A stretch of 64,000 nucleotides of DNA from Pachypanchax playfairii (GCA_006937955.1 SSNP01000131.1:881311-945310); one strand, 5' to 3'. Positions 1-11,815 are shown, numbered from the stretch's first letter. Numbers and translations are program-made. The notes: generated by a model not told the origin, from the letters alone.

Positions 1-785
1 AATGACTTAATGTGCCAGTTAAGACTCGGACACTTAGCAGACCTATCAGAAAGTACAACGTTAGTGCTGGAAAGGGAAACACAAAGACAAATGAGGCAGC
101 TGTGAAACCAATGCAAAGTCTCAGAACAAAGCCAGACCCCTCAGTCAAAGGTTAGAGCACCATACAGGGGTGTACCAATGAGTCAAGTGGTGACTGATGG
201 TACATGCTGGCTGACAGGGCCAGTGACCCATGGGATTGACCAGAGGTGCTACTGGGAAACCGATGAGGGTGTGAAAGGGAAATGACACCTGAGAAGGTCA
301 AAGGTCAGGGCACAGACTGATAGCTCTGCATTCTGTGAAAAGAAAAATGAAATCTGCTTTCATGAGGTGACGGCAGGTAGAAAAGATTTGTAGCTGTAAA
401 GTTTTCATGTTGACGACTGAGAAAAACATGTTGATCCCATTTTTTTTTTTTATAAAAGAAACATTTTTCAGCGCAATGAAGTGTTGTCTGAGGAAATAAC
501 AGCAGAAACTATTCAACATAACACAACAGTGTTTATCGATGCTCAACTGTATTTTTTTGTATAAGTTATCTTTCAACAGAGTATAATAATCACATTCATG
601 TTATTGAACTAAAACAAGTGCAACTTCCAGATTCATATGTTCAGTCTTAGTCCAGACGAGGCCCTAAGGGGAAAAAGTGACACGTGAATAAACAGATTAA
701 AATGTGTGACTCGTCATTTAAAAAATACAAAGAAGTGTGAGATTTTTTTTTTTTAGTATTTTTCAAGAAAGAAGTGAGAAGCATA
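1..785. other. Non-coding sequence, no feature recognised
   Basis: There is no open frame with recognisable protein character and no clear repeat boundary. Short T and A runs are the only low-complexity sequence. It is probably intronic or intergenic flank of the Tc1-like element that follows. Confidence 0.5.
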
Positions 786-1074
786 CAGTTGTGACAATAA
801 GTTTACACACCTTGGTGGATTTATTTTACTATTTCTTAAAAGAATATGAATAAAAACACAATTTTTTTTTTTTTTTTCTCATGGTCAGGGATATTGTGAA
901 GCCATTTATTGTGGAAAAAAAAGTGTTTACACTGATCAACTCGCCATAGCAACCAAAATGACCCTGTTGAAAAGTTTACACACTTCAGCACCCGATACCG
1001 TGTATAGCCCAATTTAGCATCAATAACAGCTTGGGGTCTTTTGTGGTAGTTAAGTTAAGATAATCTGATGGTAA

Positions 1075-1355
1075 ATGGTAAATGTCCCGTATTTGTATAG
1101 CGCTTTTCTAGTCATTCAGACCACTCAAAGCGCTTTCACACTACAAGGTTTTACATTCACCCATTCACACAACCCGATATGTAAACTGGGGGGAGAGGGT
1201 AGGGGCTAACACTCACACAACCCGATAAGCAGATAGGGGGGTAACATGGTGTCTTGGCCAAGGACACTTCGACATGTGGCGGTGGAAGCCAGGATTGATC
1301 CACCAACCTTCAAATTGGAGGACGACCGCTCTAACCACTGAGCCACAGCCGCTCA
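1075..1355 (-). mobile_element. tRNA-derived SINE inserted in the Tc1 element
   Basis: Read on the minus strand it starts GCGGCTGTGGCTCAGTGGTT, which contains an A-box match (TGGCTCAGTGG, about 1335-1345). A B-box-like GGTTGGTGGATCAATCC follows at about 1292-1308. These are the internal RNA polymerase III promoter elements of tRNA-derived SINEs. The body has the TAGCGCTTTTCTAGTC / AAGCGCTTT motif and ends in repeated ATTTACCATTTACC. It is flanked by TGATGGTAA at 1066-1074 and again at 1356-1364 (repeated at 1365-1373), a good target-site duplication. Two shorter copies of the family lie at 50827-50997 and 57966-58144. Confidence 0.8.
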
Positions 1356-1379
1356 TGATGGTAATGATGGTAAAGTCTT

Positions 1380-2340
1380 CTTGGCAAAGAGCCTCCAGTT
1401 CCTTTAAATTCATGGGCTAGTTGTCATTGACAGCTTGTTTGAGCTCTCCCCATAGTGGTTTAAGGATACTGTGGTCAGGAGACTGATACAGCCTCTCCAG
1501 AACCTTCTCTTTATTCTGCTGTAGCCAGTGGCAGGTCAACTTGGCCTTGAATTCTGGATCATTGTCTTGTTGGAACACATGTGCAGCTTTGGGGCTGATG
1601 AGTGCAAATTCTCCTCTATTGTTTTTTGATAACTTACTGCATTCATCCTGCCATCAATTTTGACCAGGTTTCCAGCGTCTTGGTAACTCACATATCCCCA
1701 AAACATCAGCCAATCACTCTTCATCATGGGCCTTGTTGACTCCTCTCCAAACGTTTCGGGTTGTGGCCAAACAGTTCAATTTTGGTCTCATCACTCCAAA
1801 TGATTTTGTCCAAGAAATGTTGAGTCTCATCTCTCTGCTGTTTGGCATATTGTAAACAAGATGCTTTGTGGCATTTGCATAGTAACGGCTTTCTTCTGGC
1901 AGCTCGGCCTCGTGGCCCATTTTTCTTCAAATGCATACTTATTGTGCTTCTTGAAACAACCAGTTTCTTTGAGGGACTCCTGAATGTCAGCACAAGCTGT
2001 TTGAAGGTTTTTCTGTGTATCGCAAACATTTTTTCTGCAAGTTGATGCTGAAACTTTTGTTGGTCTCCCTGACTGTAGTTTGGTTTCAATAGAATTCCTA
2101 ATTTTCCACTATAACACTGCTGATTGGTATTATCAGAACCTTGGATATTCTTTTTTATCCTGTTTTATAGTGTTAAATCACCTTTTCTCATAGATCTTGT
2201 AACTATTCTTTTGCTTTACCCGTGAGCCAGTAACTGAAACCTCAGTGCAGATCTGGATGGAAGATGCAAGGGTCTGTCAGGAGCCTAAAACCTCACACAC
2301 CTTTTATAATTCCACACTAATTGCAAGGAAACAGATAACA
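1380..2340 (-). pseudogene. Tc1-like transposase pseudogene
   Basis: Tc1/mariner transposases cut and paste their element at TA sites through a DDE/D catalytic triad. On the minus strand, 2089-1724 reads as a 121-residue frame ending in WSDETKIELFGHN, the segment with the first catalytic Asp (codons near 1784-1798). It follows an RKPLL.KCHKAS block typical of the family. Homology then changes frame: NVWRGVNKAHDEE lies in a second frame near 1714-1760, and MFWGYVSYQDAGNLVKIDGR in a third within 1536-1727. Beyond that, LKPLWGELKQAVNDN is readable near 1400-1470, where the DDE region of such proteins ends. The N-terminal DNA-binding part is not readable, and a SINE sits downstream of the C-terminal codons. 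At least two frame disruptions make it non-functional. Confidence 0.85.
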
Positions 2341-2421
2341 GGTTAGGATAGTTACCTTTAGCAGCCATTCAAACCCATTTGCATCAAGTGGTGTGCATGT
2401 TTCAGACCAAAATCACTAGGG

Positions 2422-3351
2422 CAGGGATTCCCAAAGTGTGGTGCGCGCACCCCTGGGGGTGCATGAGCTGCCACTAGGGGGTGCGCGAGGTGAAAAATGT
2501 AATGGCGGAAAAACGTAATGATAATAATTACAAAATAGAGTGTTGTTTCCTCACACAATAAAGATGTGTAAAAAAAAAATTCTTCTGTAAATTTTTAAAC
2601 TGACAATTAAAATTACTATTAGAATGCACTTCATCTAGAAATGAAGTGTAGAAGAAGTTCTTCTTCTTCTACTACACAATTTATGTGCGCACCTAGCTTG
2701 TTGCCTCTACTTCATTCATTTTCGCAAATATCCTTAAATGGCTTAACTCGGGGAAACTGTCAGTTGAGAAATTGAAAAACAAAGGTACTGATAAAGGAGA
2801 GGAACCAAGAGAGAGTGATGAATCAAAGGCATTAATCTGAGTAAGTATTTGGCCAAATGGTATTTATATTATTGCTTCAAATATACTGGAAATACTCAGC
2901 GCTCCTCTATCTGTTTCTTCATCTCGCTGCAGGCTGAGCCACGCCGCTGCTGCTCCACTTGAAAACTCAGGATCCTGTTTTTTTATCGGTTCCTGAGCCA
3001 TGTTGTTTTTGTATGACTTTATTGCAATTTAATTCCAATTTTTGTCGTTCTAATGTTATTTCCATAACCTGTGTTTTTTGCCCTAAAACTGGAAGCTTGC
3101 ACATAACTTTTTTTTTTTTTAATTACAGACACAGGAGCACATTTTTGTGATCATTAGATCATCATTAGATGTGGTTTTTGTTCATTTGAGTAAACATGCC
3201 GTCTTTAATATAGCCTAAATAAAATTCAACGTCCTTTCAACAGTAACAAAAATGCTTGTGGCATTTTTTTGAAGGTGAGGGGGGTGGGGGTGCGTCAACA
3301 CAACCGGGACATAAAAGGGGGTGCGTAGCAAAATAAGTTTGGGAATCCCTG
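2422..3351. mobile_element. hAT-type non-autonomous transposon, 930 bp, intact ends
   Basis: It begins CAGGGATTCCCAAA and ends TTTGGGAATCCCTG, a perfect 14-bp terminal inverted repeat. It is flanked by a perfect 8-bp duplication CACTAGGG (2414-2421 and 3352-3359), the size made by hAT transposases. G-rich sub-terminal sequence (GGGGGTGCG) occurs at both ends. No transposase frame is visible inside, so it would depend on an autonomous relative. It sits in the right part of the Tc1-like element and its removal restores the Tc1 arm. Perfect ends and duplication suggest it is younger than its host element. Confidence 0.88.
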
Positions 3352-3562
3352 CACTAGGGTGTATAAACTTTTCAACAGGGTCATTTTGGTATTTTCTGTT
3401 GTCATGGTGATAAGAAAAGTGTAAACACATTTTTTCCACAATAAATGGTCTCACAACATCACTGACCATGAGTGTAGAAAAAGTTTTTGTGTTTTCTTTC
3501 ATATTCTTTGAGAAATGGGCAAAAATCCACCAGGGTGTGTAAACTTACTGGCATAAATATAA

Positions 3563-4580
3563 TTCGCTGAGTAAATTCTAATGAGTATAAAAGAAGGGAG
3601 AGAAATTTCGGACTCTGGAAACAAATACAATACAAACAGTTGCCTTATGGATTAATAAAGATTATCCAAGTGGAAAGTAATAACATTGTTATCTCTAAAT
3701 AGACAGGTGTCTGAGGCATAGAACCAACTGTTGCAGCATGTTTGTGCTGTGACTAACAACAGCAGTCCCCAGTCATTCTGGGCAACTCCCAGAAGACTGC
3801 ATGAATGTCAGACTGTAGCTGTAAAAGAACATGCATGCTCAGTTGACTGTCCTGCATAAATAAATGTTTAACAACACTAAAGGTCTTTTAAGCCTCTCAG
3901 GAACCCACAGGGGTTGATGTGGGTAATTATACCAACTATCATGCAGTTGTTTTTTTAGCCCCACACAATATAAGGACAAAAAAGTTCATTCTAATAAAGA
4001 TGCTTGAAGCAATATGGACAATGACAATCAAAGGAATTTACCTGATTTCTGCAAAGGAAGTGGCAATATGCTGGAAAAACTGTCATAAGACTCATAAAAA
4101 GAGACACATACTTGAGGTTAAATAAAGCAGAGTTGGTAAAGTTTCATTCAAATGGAAAAGTAGACCAGATGAGCTCTTTTATAGTCACTACAATAGACAG
4201 CTATTCATAGGATGTTTTCTGCTATATGTATGAGTGTTTACAGTTAAGAAGTACTTAGTGTGACTCTTCATAGACTGGCAGTGTATTTTTTATAATATAG
4301 TAAGAATATTATTATAATATTTTAGTAATATAATATGTCAGATGCATATTTCAAAATGCATGTTGTCCACCTGAGTGGACAAAAGGTTGAAGGAAAGCAA
4401 AAAACTTCTAATGAAGTTCAAAACATTATTTTTTGCACCTAAAGATGATAAAACAAACAAAAATGATCCCAGCTGAGGTTATAATAATTTATGCATGAAA
4501 AAGGTTACAGAAAAGCTACATCTTTAATATCTTAAAACTGATGTATCACCTGATATCCTGAATTTTTATGTCAAGTCCAT
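3563..4580. other. AT-rich non-coding sequence, no feature recognised
   Basis: No gene, RNA or repeat boundary is recognised. A very AT-rich patch rich in TAATAT motifs lies near 4285-4335. Confidence 0.5.
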
Positions 4581-5045
4581 TGTGGCGATTGCCTGTTTTT
4601 GCAATTCTGGGTGTATTTCAAAGCAAATCAAGTGTCATGATTTTATCCTATTTTCCTTAAAGTTGCTATACTTGATTTGCATAACTTTTTTTTTCATGCT
4701 CATTAAAAATGTTTTAACACAGCATGGAGAAAAATATGTTGTGAAGATTAAAAAAAAGACAAAAAAAAGAATTAAGTGGTTCTCCCGTATTTGTCTAAAA
4801 ACATCAACCAATCAAATGGTTTGGTCCAAAAGGAATGATTGGACAGTCTCTCCAGCCATACGGACTTCCACATTTATTTGGCTTCTGTGCTCCTAATAAA
4901 CTGAGACATATTACCGCAGCACACCACTGCTGGGAGTGTTCACCGCTCTACCATGTGACAGCAGGAGAAACAGCCGCCGGCTGGTTCCGCGTCAGGTTCA
5001 GGACAACGTAATAATTAATGTCAGTTGCGTTGTTATATTGTTTTC

Positions 5046-5200
5046 ACTTACCGGTGATTCCGCCATGTTATGGTACTTGAATGAACTGTGGACCAGTGTC
5101 TTGCACTCTGCCGTCTTCTGGGCCTACATGTGTTNNNNNNNNNNAACCTGGGGGGGCGTGGCTTAGGAATTCCACCCGACAGGAGGGGCTGAGAGTTCTG
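5046..5200 (-). other. Possible first exon with splice donor (ATG then MAESP), beside assembly gap
   Basis: On the minus strand, ATG at 5066-5064 opens five codons (M A E S P) and runs straight into GTAAGTG (5051-5045), a near-consensus 5' splice site. Upstream on that strand the sequence is relatively GC-rich and includes a CACGCCCCCCC box near 5150-5165, plausible promoter or 5'UTR sequence. An assembly gap interrupts it at 5135-5144. It could be the start of a host gene, the start of a transposon-encoded gene, or chance. No downstream exon was identified, so the call is weak. Confidence 0.25.
5135..5144. other. Assembly gap (10 N)
   Basis: Ten consecutive N bases. The true gap length is unknown, because runs of fixed size are commonly placeholders. 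Confidence 0.97.
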
Positions 5201-5299
5201 TGACGTTGTTGACGGTTTAAGCTAGGCAATTTGAAATAAGGGATATCAGCTTTAATTTTATCAAATGTAAGTAGATAAGTAGTCTGTCTCCACCTAAAT

Positions 5300-6689
5300 T
5301 GCAAGTAATCTACAAAAAATATTGCGGTTTGTCATGGAAATGAAATCAGCTGTGGTGAAGTTTTTAAGCTCTGAACCACATTGTCTCTTTGGATCAGAGA
5401 AGAATTCTCCAAGCTACTTTACTCACAGCACCCATATGAGCCTCAGTCATCTATGATGAGTTCATCTTCAAGATGGTGAGAGTGGATTTACGTAACTTCA
5501 CATTGAAATCTGCCCTCAAAAAATCAACTCTCATTTTAACATGTGTTCAGTCACCGAAAACACAAAAGCTGTTGCATGTCTACACAAGAGAGCAAGATGG
5601 ATCATTCAAGTCAACACCTTAGACATTTCTATTCATGCCACCTCACTGTATAGAAGCTAATGGGTTTTCCCTCCAGCACATCTTTATTGTCTAATGCACA
5701 ATAATGTCTCAGATGTTTTATGAGCTCGACCTAGCAAGCAGACACAGAAGAAAGTAACGCCAAGGCTGATTGATGGCTAGGTAGTTGATGGATATAACCA
5801 TATGGAAGAGGCAGGTTGATGGGGGAAACGGGGAAAACACTGAGCTATGGTGCCGAAAGCTACATTAGATGCCTAATGCCATTCTGCAGTGAGACATATG
5901 GGTGTAATACCTTGTACTTACTTGCATTGTAACTTATTGTGGTGAATAATGAACATGGTTATGCGAGAATATCGTGCGTACATTGAAAGATTTAGACAGA
6001 AATAGGCCTCATGGTAAAAGCTGTAATGTCAGTGACGTTACATATCTCTTCTTTGTTTCATGTCACATGTTTCATTCCAGTGTTTGTTGGGTTCTTCTCT
6101 TTTCTGATGGAAACTTCCTTCAAACATTATCTAGTGACTGCTTTGCACAATGTGACAGCTATTATGTCATCCTTTGCAAGGGAAACTTTATTTGACTTCG
6201 TTCCGTAGAGAAGACTAGGTGAATTTCATGGGTATCAAGACTGACTAAATAAATAAAACTTACACATTGCAAAAAGAGACATTCCATTTCAAAAAAGCAG
6301 TAAATGTGTTAAACTCCCAGAAATTTGGCCCAGCTCGGATGCAACATGAAATACGAGTTGACGGGTGCTGAGTATGTGCTTCTCAGCAGCACAAAGCATG
6401 AAGCTTTATGGTTTAGTGCTCCTGTTGGAGTGAATCTGAACTTAGCTCTTTCATGCCTTCAGTAGCTGGCTGCTCCAAGCACTTAACAGAAGAAGCACGA
6501 TGTGAGTCTGGTCATCTAATTATAATAAAAAAAGATAACGATAATAAAAATTCAATGTCACGAAAAGCAAAAGCAGCACTGAATTAAATGAGTCAACACA
6601 ACTTTTACCATGCACTTATTCCCAAAAAGTCACAGTTTTTAATAGTAAGATATCGTACATGGACAAGTTAAATGAAATAATGTTTTTAA
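5300..6689. other. Non-coding sequence, no feature recognised
   Basis: Only short frames without recognisable protein character occur. No terminal repeats or tandem arrays were seen. Confidence 0.5.
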
Positions 6690-7189
6690 TAGGGCAGTTA
6701 AAATTAACACGTTAAAAACATATTAACGCAAAGCCCCCTTTAACAGTGTTGATTTTTTAAATGTGCGATTAATGTATAGACTTCTTTGCCCATGTACGCA
6801 CACACGGGTCGGTTGGTCCTCCTGGCAATCTGAAGTCGTTTATAAGTGACGAAAGCGCTAGCTGAGTGGATGCTTGCTAGAGCATGGAAAGGGAAAAAAG
6901 ATCCTTTAAACAGAAATTTTAGCTTTAAAACATAACCAGATGGTAAAATAGATAAGGCAAAAGTTATTTGTGCTTACTGTCAATGTGAATTGAGCTATCA
7001 CTGTAGTATGTCGACTCTCAAATATCACCTGTTAGCATACAGCTGATGCACAGAGCTCCTCCTTCGCTGAAAGCAAACCACGCTGGATAATTTTCAGCTG
7101 AGACACTTGTTCCAATTTAGTCTAAAGAAGTACACTTGATAAAATTAACTTCAAATATACTAGTTTTTGCTTAGGGACATTGTTACAGT

Positions 7190-7260
7190 TTTAATAAATC
7201 AAATCAAATCAAAAATACTTTATTAATCCCCGAAGGGAAATTAAGTGTTGTTGTAGCTCA
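7190..7260 (-). repeat. LINE-like 3' tail fragment
   Basis: The repeated AAATCAAATCAAATC run is followed by TACTTTATTAATCCCCGAAGGGAAATT. This resembles the reverse complement of the short conserved 3' end of a fish non-LTR retrotransposon, possibly of Rex1/Babar type. Only the tail is present, as expected of 5'-truncated insertions. Class assignment is from memory of the motif. Confidence 0.4.
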
Positions 7261-7356
7261 GTTCTTCTTCAGGGAGCCATTATAGCAAACATATTTTCAG
7301 TAAGTATACTTGTCCACTCCATTACTTAAAAGTATAGCAGATGTATGAAAAATATT

Positions 7357-7882
7357 CTAAAGAGGCCCTTCCATTAAAAACTGTTTTTCTGAGGTTTCTG
7401 TTGAATATTTTAGCTCCACAGGTGTTCTTACCTTCATAGTGGGTGTGAAAACAGCTCAACAACTTTTCTTTCAGTTATTATCTCTCAAACTACGCAGGTG
7501 GTGATAAAACCTGAGTTCGAACGGCCTGTATTTGTTTCGTCACAACTCCTTTGTTCGTTAGTATTCATCAGCTCGCACAGTTGAGACCACGCCTAGCATG
7601 CTGCTTGCTAAAAGCTGTAGCGTAAACACATATCAAACCGCAAGAGACTCAGTGCGCTGTTGCCATGTAGGCTAGTTTGTTAGCTAATCTGAGTCCAGCA
7701 AATTCGCATAATGAATATTAATGAGTTGGAGCCCGAAGTCTGGAGAATCTTCAGACAGATTGAAAGGTCTGTTAATCAGTGTTTCCTAACATTTTGTTAG
7801 ATATAAAATGTTTTATATTACAGGTTAATACTTCAGAAATAACCACAAAACCATGGAATTTGTGTGAAATGGCCTCTTTAAG
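7357..7882 (-). mobile_element. MITE-1 copy A (TTAA-flanked family), minus orientation
   Basis: It runs from TAAAGAGGCCCTTCC to GGCCTCTTTAA. Internally it matches the reverse complement of the copies at 19771, 40991, 45531, 59518 and 60859. Shared blocks include TCAAACTACGCAGGTGG, the CTAGCATGCTGCTTGCTAAAAG region and ACAGGTTAATACTTCAGAAAT. It is nested in the hAT-type element at 6690-7981, so MITE-1 was active after that insertion. Confidence 0.85.
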
Positions 7883-7989
7883 GCCAATTAAGAACATCTG
7901 AAAAATCTGGTATAACAGTATGTTAACTGAACAATCATGCGATTAATCGCGATTAAAATTTTTAATCATTTGACAGCCCTAGTTTTTAA

Positions 7990-9120
7990 CTTATATTTCA
8001 GATTTGAAAGGAATTTCTGCTGAAAAAGTTATGAACAATCAATCATTTGTTGATGCTTTTCTAATGACCTCATATAGATTAGATCAAAATATGCCATTAA
8101 TGCAAAACTGACAGCAAGGTAAAGCTTCATAAAACCGTGTTTCCATGGAACTTTATAACAGTTTATAGATGAAAGGCATTTTAAAATGATAGAAGTTGTG
8201 ATTGGTTCGGCTGTGATTTGATATGAGGAAATCTTTCTGTTATGAAATCTCAGTTTTTCCAAACTGAGGTCATTCAAACATCCAACTACATTAGGTAAGA
8301 CATTAAAGATCTGAAGTATCTCCTTTAACATCATTCCATTTATATAAGGAAACTGCATGGACTGACACTTTGGTTAGTAAACAGGTGATTTGTTGCCTCT
8401 TGGGAACTTCAACACAAAAAAGCTATAAAAATGACAGCAAATGCCATTTTGATAGACATTATCTGAGTTTCTTTAGAAATTGGAGTTGTGTTTTCAAATC
8501 ACTAAAAAGAGATATTACCCGGAGAAACCGTGAGACTTAAAGATGAATGGTTTGCCATGATTATCCTGTTACTGAAAGAGAAAAATCCATCTGTGGCTAT
8601 TTTTAAATCCTTAAAGATGAAAACATAGTAAGAATACTCTGCACATGCTGGTGGCAAAAAGTGATAACTTTCCTCTGCGAATGACTCAAGGCAAAGGCCT
8701 TGCATGCAGATAAGGTTTCACTCAGCGTGCTTATCGGTCAACATTACACTACTGTGCTGGATGCCAGATTTTAAACAATATCTTAGGTATTAAACCAAGT
8801 TCATGTTGTGCTTTATCCTTTCAGCTCCACTATCTTGTGTCTCTTTTTGTTGCAAGTCCTCGTGCATTTGCAGCTTTAAAGTCACTGGTCTTCAGTTAGC
8901 CAATCCTCTTAGCGGTAGGAAGAGGATCTCCCTCTGACGCTGGGCGGACGTTCTCTGTATGAGGCATGTCAGACATGTCTGTGTAGGGACTGTGTCATGT
9001 CTATAAGTACAGCAGATCAGATTTTTCATGTGACTTGGTGATCTCAAAGTCAGACAGAAATCACTATGGTGGTATAATTAATATTACAGTATTTTGCATT
9101 TGCATCCATAATAGATGATC
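7990..9120. other. Non-coding sequence, no feature recognised
   Basis: No coding or repeat signature is recognised here. Confidence 0.5.
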
Positions 9121-9179
9121 CTAAGGGGCAGAGTAGGGTTTGCCAGGCATGTTAGTTCACACACTCCCACACACATCTC

Positions 9180-9480
9180 CGTCAATCTAACCCTCATATC
9201 TGCACAAACCGCCACATTCTTTCATAATTAAGTTCACACAACCAGCACCAGACAAGCAATAAAATTCACATTATTCCAACATTTTCAGCGTCGCGGCTAA
9301 TGCCTGATAATGTTTACGAGCGTGCATTACTTGCATTAGTGTCCCTGATGCCCAATAATCAACAAGTCTCTCTTGACATTTCATTTCCAGCCGTTGTCTT
9401 GTTTTTGTTTGTTTTCTAACAACACTAACGTTTGAGTACCTGTTCGCACATTTGAGGGCGTCTGATGGAAAAAAAGGACC
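9180..9480. other. Unique block with homeodomain-type motifs
   Basis: This is unique-looking, moderately complex sequence between repeats, with TAATTAAG, CAATAAAA, GGCTAATGCC, GCATTAC and GCATTAG motifs in about 200 bp. It could be a conserved regulatory element, but only comparison with other fish genomes would show this. Confidence 0.2.
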
Positions 9481-10454
9481 AATTTTAATGATTTAATAAC
9501 CCCAATCACCACCACAGGTGTAAAAGAATAAACAGTTTATTATTGGCAAGATAAACTGAAAATAGCAGTCTGTGTGTCACACAGAAATAATTTGGAGATT
9601 GCTTTTGGATCAGGTTTGTGTTGAGGTGAACGTAACAAAGATGTTCTGGTATCTATCTGTGTTGTTTATTTGGGCTCAGAATCATGAAAAAATAAAAAAA
9701 CAGACAGAAAACTGCTTTTGTGAAAAACTGAGGTACTCCAGAGGGAATGCAACTTATGGTGTTCAAGGAAGAAGAAGTCATCTTTGCTCAGAAAGAGACT
9801 CATGGTTGACGTAAAGAAGGCAGGGACAGACTTATCTAGGAAAATAAATACTTCCCTTTCAGTGAGATGTATTTTGCCATCTCTCAGTTATCTTAGAAAT
9901 ATTTGTCTATCTTTGGACTGTTTTGTATTGGATGTATTACATGTGTGTGCTCATTTCATATGAAGTACTTAGATGAATGTTGTGAACTACAATAAAAGAT
10001 AAGAGTTCTTATACTTGACACAGATGAACATGCTTCATCCGCGATTCTTGAAGTTACAATAAACCTTCATATTTTATAAGAGCCATATTTATTCTATAAC
10101 ATCTCAGTCTTTAAGTTTTAACTTAAATTGATTTGTTGCTATACGTCTTAGACATTTTTCGTTTGCTGCTGTATTTTGTCGGTCTTTTTCGCAACCAAAA
10201 GCTGAGCTAATTAAGATGCAAAGCTGTTTTATTGTGAGATTTAAAATTGCAGCTGTCTGATTATCACCCCAAAAACCAGATGTCGGAAGAATTTTTTTTT
10301 TATGGTTATTGCAGGTCAGCTAGCTGAGCTTTTATTTAGCTTAGAAAATGACATTGATAATTGGACTCTGTTTCTGATATATTCCAAATTAGTCGGAACA
10401 AAAAAAAAAAAAGTAAAACTTGGCTCTATTTATCCTGTCTGATTTTGTTCAAAT
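9481..10454. other. Non-coding sequence, no feature recognised
   Basis: AT-rich with homopolymer T and A runs. No recognised gene or repeat end. Confidence 0.5.
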
Positions 10455-11815
10455 CCAAAACATCCCCACAATTATACGACCATATAGGTCAATTTTGAAA
10501 AGCTCTAAAATGCGACCTGTGAGAGCATTTCCGTTTGAGGTCAGGCTCGAAAAACTACTGCACCACATCCATTGAAGACATCCAGGTCCAGAAAGGGCGT
10601 GTTTATTCCAGCCGACAGTACGCCAGATACGACCGCATTGGTCGATTTTGTGAAAACGACACTATATTACATATGCAACCACTATCTACAACCCTAACCT
10701 TAATCTTTCTGCTTATTTACGTGAAAATTCAGCTTTACAGTGTGTGCATGCATATCTCTACATTTTAAAGCTAACCGTTGTATTAAAATTAGTGCTGTCA
10801 TGAGATTAAAAATTGGATGAGATTAATTAATTTTGAGCAGTGATTAATTAATCTAATTAATCTTATTTTTAATCTCATTTAATAATAACTAAGAAAAACG
10901 CTTTTTTTATCCATGGTTCCGTCGGGACGTTTTTGAAAAGCAAATTTTCCATTCATGGGACCGATAACTCTCATATGCTCCTCCATTGTCACTTCCCCGC
11001 TCTGCAACTAACCGCTTTTGCTCACCTTGCCGTCACTGGAAGTCAATCAGCAGCCAATAGATGTTCACCAAAGAGTGATTAATCCTGGGCTTAATTTGAG
11101 CCGGAACAAGATCCGGGAACTGTCTTATTTTGAAAGGGTGTGTTCCGGTAACTGTTTGCTAGGATCTGTTAACAGCGCCAGTTGGGTTAAATAACAGCGG
11201 CATCAAAATACCAAAAAGGCAGTATAACTTACTTCTTCAGGGTTTATCATCAGCGCTTGGTCTGGTCCGACAGTTGTGTATGTGTGTGCGTTCATACATG
11301 TCTATGTGTGCGTTACGGTATCAGTCAGTGAATTCTGGTCTCATAGCGCTATTTGCTTTCTGGTAACTTCTGATTTACAAATTAAGCACTGGATTAATCC
11401 CTTTGTACAACTCCAGTACAAGAAGCCGAAATACTAAAAAAGGATTTTATTTAAAAGCAACTCAAAAGCAGAAACTGTAAATATAGATTAAAAATTAGAT
11501 TAATGCGATTAAGGAATATAACGCACCAAATATGGCTGTAATTAATTAATCGCAACTAACGCGATAATTTGACACCCTAATTAAAATGAGACATATTGCT
11601 GCAGAGTTTGTGTTTTGTTCAGCTAAACAGAGAGAAACCTCGCACATGCATATTTGTCAGCTCCTCTGGGAAGGTGCGCGCATGCGCTGTTGGTAGTACT
11701 GCGGAGACCGGAAAAGGCTCCAACAGGTCGTTTGAAAACGCTCTCACAAGTCGTAATTTTTGGAGCATTCAAAATCGACCTATATGGTTGTATAATTGTG
11801 TGGACGTGTTGGTTT
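10455..11815. mobile_element. DNA element with long inverted ends, interrupted by a hAT-type insertion
   Basis: The left arm has ACAATTATACGACCATATAG (near 10468) and GCGACCTGTGAGAGC. The right arm has the matching complements GCTCTCACAAGTCGT and CTATATGGTTGTATAATTGT (near 11780-11800). Together they make a terminal inverted repeat of about 60 bp or more. The original body is about 570 bp once the nested hAT-type element (10790-11579) is removed. A related copy lies at 42025-42350. No transposase or clear target duplication was found, so the superfamily is unassigned. Confidence 0.7.
10790..11579. mobile_element. hAT-type non-autonomous transposon, 790 bp
   Basis: It starts TAGTGCTGTCA and ends TGACACCCTA, an imperfect inverted repeat. 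A perfect 8-bp duplication ATTAAAAT lies at 10782-10789 and 11580-11587. Sub-terminal sequence is rich in GATTAATTAAT at both ends, recalling the element at 6690-7981. The related locus at 42025-42350 lacks this insertion and gives an empty-site comparison. No transposase is visible. Confidence 0.85.

Larger units (their letters stand above)
786..3562 (-). mobile_element. Tc1-like DNA transposon, decayed, with two nested insertions
   Basis: The two ends are long inverted repeats of roughly 200 bp. The left end has TTTACACACCTTGGTGGATT near 802 and the right end has its near complement ending near 3545. Further paired blocks around CATGGTCAG, ATTTATTGTGG and GACCCTGTTGAAAAG occur in both arms. 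Between them lies a minus-strand Tc1 transposase remnant. Without the SINE (1075-1355) and the hAT-type element (2422-3351) the transposon would be about 1.57 kb, normal for Tc1-like elements. Exact outer ends and TA duplications are blurred by mutation. Both insertions are younger than the Tc1 copy. The element is dead: its transposase is broken by frame changes. Confidence 0.85.
6690..7981. mobile_element. hAT-type non-autonomous transposon, 1.29 kb, with nested insertions
   Basis: The left end is TAGGGCAGTTAAAATT and the right end is ATTTGACAGCCCTA, an imperfect inverted repeat (TAGGGC..GT). Both ends continue into AACACGTTAAA / GCGATTAATCGCGATTAAAA sub-terminal motifs common in fish hAT-type repeats. 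A perfect 8-bp duplication GTTTTTAA lies at 6682-6689 and 7982-7989. No transposase is visible. It contains a LINE-like tail (7190-7260) and a minus-oriented MITE-1 copy (7357-7882), both later insertions. Confidence 0.85.

Noticed and set aside
1292..1345. tRNA-like A and B boxes on the minus strand
   Set aside because: They belong to the head of a SINE with target duplication; no intact cloverleaf, so not a tRNA gene.
3215..3502. 95-codon minus-strand frame
   Set aside because: It spans the hAT-type right end and the Tc1 right inverted repeat; terminal-repeat sequence, not coding.
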